Assembly: GCA_014860005.1 (NCBI GenBank)
Contig: JACZKP010000145.1
Coordinates: 1-55,106, forward strand
Length of the DNA: 55,106 nt
Direction of reading: 5' to 3'
DNA from: Verrucomicrobiota bacterium
Lineage (GTDB): Bacteria > Verrucomicrobiota > Verrucomicrobiae > Limisphaerales > UBA11358
The notes beneath the pieces are model-generated. The model was not told the origin of the DNA. It ran no database searches and saw only the letters and a list, made by a program, of their open reading frames with translations. Numbering within the stretch: the first letter of the stretch is position 1; each line of letters opens with the position of its first letter. The translations under genes were made by a program, and so were the position numbers. Below, piece after piece: positions 51,387 through 55,106 of the stretch.

Positions 51387-53390
51387 CTATTTTGCGACGC
51401 GTTCAAGCGCGGCTTTGGCCTCGGCTGGATGCTGACTCGTGATGGCCCCGGCAATTTTCTTCACTGCTACCTCCGCTTCCGCGCGCACGCCCGGTTGGTC
51501 AAGCAAGGGCAGGGCGAGGTTGAGGGCGTCAAGATGGGCCGCACCACCGAGCGCGCTGAGAATCAGCTTGCGTTCGTCGTCGCTGCGCGCGGCTTCCAGC
51601 AAATCCCGATAACGTCCAATCAGCGTTGCGTCCGGACGGGCGTTGTTGTCGCCGGCCAAACGAGTCAACCCCCGCAAGGCCAGCGAACGGTGCGTGTCGT
51701 TCTCCGGTTTGCGCCAGACGGCGGCCAGCGCGTTCCAAGCGGCGATATCGGGCCATTCGGCAAGCGCACGGACGGCGGCGTCGCGCACGCGGGCATCAGC
51801 ATCGTTGGCAGCTTCATTCAAGGCTTCGAGCGCCTGGGTGCCGCCGCACGCGGGCAGAAGCGCCAGCAGGGCGGAACGGGTTTCGACATCACGGTTCTGG
51901 CTGAGCGCGCCACGCACGGCGGAGGTGCGTGTTGCGGCATCCTCAGTCCCGGTCACGGCTTGCTCCACAAATCCTTCCACGTCGGAGCGCAAATCGGCGT
52001 CCCGGATTACCGCAAACCGGTTCACCAACAATGGCAGCGGATCTCCGGCACCGGCACGCGACAGAACACGATAGGCCGCGCGGGCCACAACCGGGTCGGG
52101 ATGGCCGGTTTCGTTCAGCAACGCGGTGAGGACTGCCGGGCTGCGACGATTGGCGAGTGAGGAAATCAATTGCGCCCGCACTTTACCCTGGGCGGCGTTG
52201 AGTTCGGCCAAGACCGCGTCGTCCGTCGCACTTCCACCGGGGAGAACGGCCAGGGCGGCGATGAGCGCATTGGCTTCGGCGTCATCTTTCGACGCGGCGA
52301 GTGCTTGGGCCAGCTTGCCGACGACGCTCGCATGCCCGATCTGTCCCAAGGCTTGGGCGGCGGCCTGACGGACGTTGGTGTCGGCGGAGGCCGAGAGTGC
52401 GGTGGCGATGGCGCTTCGCGCGGCGTCGTCGTTGCGGGCGGCGAGGCTCTCGATCAACCAGACCTGTTCCGCAGTCGCGAGGCCTGGAAGCTCCCGGCCA
52501 AGTTTTTCGGAAGCACCCTTGGATGGCAATTCAGACACCGCCGCGATGGCTACGGGTCTCAATACGGCATCATTGCCGCGCAGTGTTTGCAGGATGCGCT
52601 CCTCGCCGCCGTCTCGCTCGCAGCGAAGCAGGCCAGCGAACGCCCCACGTCGCACGAATGCGGATTGAGATTGCGCGGTCAGAGGTTCGTAAATCGCCGC
52701 CGCGGCTTTGCGGCCTCCGGATTTGACGAGTTCATCGGCGCAACGAAGCAACGCGTCCGCGTGGACGGTCTGCAGTTCCGGTTTCAGTTGACCCTCAAGT
52801 GCGGTGAGCGCCTTGCGGGCCGGGGCGTTGGCAATCTTGCCCAGCGCCTGGATGGAGGTTTGCGCGACCAACAAATTCGCGTCGCCTGCGAGTTGTGCCA
52901 GGAAGGGCACGGCCTTCGCATCGCGGCGATTGCCGAGCGTGGAGATGATTTGCAGCCGGCCCTGGCTTTGAGCGGTCGGGAGGGCGGCGCGCAGGGCGTC
53001 ATTGGCCCTGACCGATGGCCGGTTGCCAAAGGCCAGGCAGGCGAGGCCAATGGTTTCGTTGTTCTGGAGCAGGCCGGCCAGTGCCGGCACGGATTTATCG
53101 GAGCCGATGATGGCGAGTTGCTGGCAGGCGAAGCGTCGGGCCTCGAAGGTGCGGTCCGGGGACAGCAATTTGACCAGCGCGATTTCGAGTTCGGCGCTCG
53201 CCTTTCGGTTGCCGACTGCTTCGCGGACGAGTTCTTCGAGTTGGAACAGCGGTTCGATGTTTTGGCCGGATTCCCATTTCGCGACAGAGGCGATCAGGGA
53301 GGAATGGTCGGCAGTGGCAGCGGGCGAGGATGGCGTGCAAGCGAACAGGCCTGATCCCAAGATCAGCGCGGCGGTGATTTTCGATTTCAT
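51387..53390 (-). CDS. secreted HEAT-repeat protein
   Basis: 667 residues. A signal peptide with a possible lipobox (AALILGSGLFACTPSSPAA) precedes about sixteen HEAT/PBS-lyase-like alpha-helical repeats, for example VRQAAAQALGQIGHASVVGK, VVARAAYRVLSRAGAGDPL and VRDAAVRALAEWPDIAAWN. Such solenoids bind proteins; there is no catalytic domain. In Verrucomicrobiota similar repeats are often fused to haem or sugar enzymes. ATG 53390 start. It lies 51 bases downstream of the Gfo/Idh/MocA gene and may be co-transcribed. Confidence 0.85.
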   Translation of the reverse strand: MKSKITAALILGSGLFACTPSSPAATADHSSLIASVAKWESGQNIEPLFQLEELVREAVGNRKASAELEIALVKLLSPDRTFEARRFACQQLAIIGSDKSVPALAGLLQNNETIGLACLAFGNRPSVRANDALRAALPTAQSQGRLQIISTLGNRRDAKAVPFLAQLAGDANLLVAQTSIQALGKIANAPARKALTALEGQLKPELQTVHADALLRCADELVKSGGRKAAAAIYEPLTAQSQSAFVRRGAFAGLLRCERDGGEERILQTLRGNDAVLRPVAIAAVSELPSKGASEKLGRELPGLATAEQVWLIESLAARNDDAARSAIATALSASADTNVRQAAAQALGQIGHASVVGKLAQALAASKDDAEANALIAALAVLPGGSATDDAVLAELNAAQGKVRAQLISSLANRRSPAVLTALLNETGHPDPVVARAAYRVLSRAGAGDPLPLLVNRFAVIRDADLRSDVEGFVEQAVTGTEDAATRTSAVRGALSQNRDVETRSALLALLPACGGTQALEALNEAANDADARVRDAAVRALAEWPDIAAWNALAAVWRKPENDTHRSLALRGLTRLAGDNNARPDATLIGRYRDLLEAARSDDERKLILSALGGAAHLDALNLALPLLDQPGVRAEAEVAVKKIAGAITSQHPAEAKAALERVAK

Positions 53391-53441
53391 GGTCAAAAAA
53401 GCAAAGTGTGTGATTTATGATTTCGCGATACTCGTTCCCGG

Positions 53442-54743
53442 TCAGACGCTCCACGGTGCGCGTGGTTCGCGCCAGAGCATGCGGTTGGCGGCTTCGTAGT
53501 TGAACTGTTCCTTGACCGGGTCCCACTTGAGCTTGCGATCGAGGCGGGCGCTGATGGTCATGGATTCCACAATGCTCTGCGCCCGGTGAGCGACTTCGGG
53601 GTGACAAAGCGTAAGCTGGCGGCTGCGGATGGAGTCGAGCAGGTTGCCGACGTGACCGCTGGCGTTGGCCCAACTCACACCGCCGGATGTCTTCAAACTC
53701 AGAATGGATTTTGGATGGGCCGTGACCACGTCCGTTTCATCGTCCACCTGAATCCAACCCTCGTCGCCAATGTATTTGATGTAACGGTCCTTGAACGCGC
53801 CGCGCTGATAAATGACGCCGTTGATGCCGTTGGCGTAGCGGCAGCGGAACGTGCCCGAGATGGCGGTCTCGCTCATGAACTTCACGGGGTCGGGCCATAC
53901 GATGTCGCTGGTTTCAAATTCCACCGGACCGGTGTTGTCCGTGTCGAGCACCCACTGCATCAGGTCGGTGTAATGCGTGCCCATGTCCGTGTGCATCCCT
54001 TCGCCGGTGTCCCAGAAGCAAGTCCAATTGTCCACACGCGCCTGGACGAATGGTCGCCACTGCACGGGACCAAGCCATTGATCGTAATCCCAGCCCGCCG
54101 GAATCGCGGTCGGTTTCTGATGCGGAACGGTTCCTCCTTCCCAAACCTGCGATTCGACGGTATGCACGCGGCCAATTTTTCCCTGAAGCACCATGTCGCG
54201 CGCAAACCGATAGGACGCAGTGGAGCGGCGTTGCGTGCCGGCCTGATAGATCGTGCCGAGGCGACGGCAAGTTTCCACAAGATTGCGGCCCTCCTGAATG
54301 GTGAGGCTGATGGGTTTCTCGCAGTAGATGTCCTTTCCGGCATGCGCGGCGAACATCGAGGCCGTGGCGTGCCAGCGGTTGCCAGTGGCGATGAGCACGG
54401 CGTCAACGTCCTTGCGCGCCAGCAACTCGCGGAAATCGGCATAGCTGGCGCAAGCCTGGTTGCGATAATGCGCGTCCACCATTTCCTTGGCGCCGCGCAG
54501 GCGGTCCGCGCGCGAGTCGCTGACCGCGGCAAAATGAATTTCCTTGAACGAAAGAAAATTCGGCATGATGTGCCGGGCGCGGTTGCCCATGCCGATGCCG
54601 CCAAACACGATGCGATTGCTGGGAGCGACGGCGCCATTGAGTCCAAGCACGGCGCCAGGAAGGATCATGGGTGCGGCGATGACCGTGGCGGCGCGTTGCA
54701 GGAATTGACGGCGAGTCCAACAGGCAGAACGAGTGATTTTCAT
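53442..54743 (-). CDS. Tat-exported Gfo/Idh/MocA family oxidoreductase
   Basis: 433 residues. The twin-arginine signal (WTRRQFLQRAATVIAAPMIL) is followed by a Rossmann fold (RIVFGGIGMGNRARHIMPNF, AAVSDSRADRLRGAKEM, VDAVLIATGNRWHATASM, GKDIYCEKPISLTIQEGRN). The EKP motif is intact, and GEGMHTDMGTHYTDLMQWVL carries the catalytic His region of the C-terminal domain. The fold fits periplasmic dehydrogenases with unknown sugar substrates. ATG 54743 begins the Tat signal; the long upstream open frame has no such feature. It pairs with the HEAT-repeat gene. Confidence 0.9.
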   Translation of the reverse strand: MKITRSACWTRRQFLQRAATVIAAPMILPGAVLGLNGAVAPSNRIVFGGIGMGNRARHIMPNFLSFKEIHFAAVSDSRADRLRGAKEMVDAHYRNQACASYADFRELLARKDVDAVLIATGNRWHATASMFAAHAGKDIYCEKPISLTIQEGRNLVETCRRLGTIYQAGTQRRSTASYRFARDMVLQGKIGRVHTVESQVWEGGTVPHQKPTAIPAGWDYDQWLGPVQWRPFVQARVDNWTCFWDTGEGMHTDMGTHYTDLMQWVLDTDNTGPVEFETSDIVWPDPVKFMSETAISGTFRCRYANGINGVIYQRGAFKDRYIKYIGDEGWIQVDDETDVVTAHPKSILSLKTSGGVSWANASGHVGNLLDSIRSRQLTLCHPEVAHRAQSIVESMTISARLDRKLKWDPVKEQFNYEAANRMLWREPRAPWSV

Positions 54744-54909
54744 AGCTAGATGCGAAGTTTTGGCGAATTCCATTTCATATCCCGCGCTTATTCTTCCGCG
54801 CAGTCGGGAAATGTAAAGCGAATCCTGCCTGCTCATAACGCTGTCGGGGCGGAAACAAAAGGAGACGGCTGCGAGTTCAAAAGGAGACAAGCGATGGGGC
54901 TGTGTTATG

Positions 54910-54980
54910 TGTCCCTTGGTCGAGGGCTTGAGGAGGCCTGAGCGAAGCGAAGGCCGACGAAAGCACTCGACCAAGGGACA
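54910..54980. repeat. 15-bp perfect inverted repeat
   Basis: TGTCCCTTGGTCGAG (54910-54924) and CTCGACCAAGGGACA (54966-54980) are exact inverted copies around a 41-base spacer. The spacer contains a smaller inverted pair of GGAGGCCT and AGGCC type. It lies between the Gfo/Idh/MocA gene and the partial gene at the right edge. Confidence 0.7.
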
Positions 54981-55003
54981 GCGGTTGGTTTGACTTGGGG
55001 CTA

Positions 55004-55106
55004 TTAAAAAAACAACTCGCCAAACGCCTCACCAATCTGTTTCTCCAGCAAATCCTCCAGCAGTTCAATGATGGCTCGGTGGATGCCGATGATTGCGCCC
55101 ACCACC
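55004..55106 (-). CDS. partial hypothetical protein (C-terminus only)
   Basis: An open minus-strand frame enters from the right edge and ends at TAA 55006-55004. The visible residues include GAIIGIHRAIIELLEDLLEK and QIGEAFGELFF, an amphipathic helix-like end with natural codon use. The family is not recognised. Confidence 0.45.
   Translation of the reverse strand, partial: VVGAIIGIHRAIIELLEDLLEKQIGEAFGELFF

Overview
The window is about 55 kb of a GC-rich bacterial chromosome. It most likely comes from a Verrucomicrobiota member close to the Pedosphaera/Limisphaerales group. This is inferred from gene style, not from a database search. The pointers are a prepilin-type protein with the core [20 protein letters not shown] and LPALSKAK after it, several Tat-exported Gfo/Idh/MocA oxidoreductases, a CII-like regulator, HNVGN-type histidine kinases, and many dispersed palindromic repeats.

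Positions 1-12,500 are mostly housekeeping. On the + strand are mnmA, prs, and a translation/replication operon (rplY-pth-rpsF-ssb-rplI) closed by a clear terminator. On the - strand are apt behind a sigma-70 factor, sppA-upp, a secreted esterase, a BioF-like PLP enzyme, a small SLBB-type lipoprotein and a MoaB/Mog gene. Two truncated peptidase-gene remnants lie between the sigma factor and upp.

Positions 12,700-24,800 hold a tightly packed + strand signalling cluster: a TonB-dependent receptor, a YfiR-like periplasmic protein, a CHASE8-like/HAMP/PAS/GAF histidine kinase, a second kinase with about seven OB-like periplasmic repeats, a stand-alone receiver, and a REC-PAS-kinase-REC hybrid. Genes overlap or nearly touch. 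The two membrane kinases share a duplicated catalytic core with an unusual HNVGN H-box. It looks like a YfiBNR-type outer-membrane-to-periplasm relay whose output is phosphotransfer instead of c-di-GMP synthesis. Molybdenum cofactor genes (moaB/mog and moaC) flank it on both sides.

Positions 24,800-38,300 carry moaC, panB and a heptose-7-phosphate kinase on the - strand. On the + strand are an HDAC-like deacetylase, an unrecognised putative lipoprotein, a CII-like regulator, a Gfo/Idh/MocA oxidoreductase paired with an SGNH lipoprotein, xseB-dxs, a frameshifted secreted protein and icd. An initiator tRNA with an atypical anticodon stem lies on the - strand upstream of xseB.

Positions 38,300-55,106 are more accessory. 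They hold a tandem TIR-domain pair with the second gene frameshifted, a GntR-controlled ABC exporter operon with a palindromic operator, a CNNM/CBS transporter-like protein, a Tat-exported sugar isomerase-like protein, and a conserved tesA / ABC ATPase / FtsX-like permease block. A prepilin-like protein, a HEAT-repeat protein, a second Gfo/Idh/MocA oxidoreductase and a partial gene follow. Two families of palindromic repeats, one REPIN-like, are scattered through this part; one copy supplies the stop codon of the FtsX-like permease.
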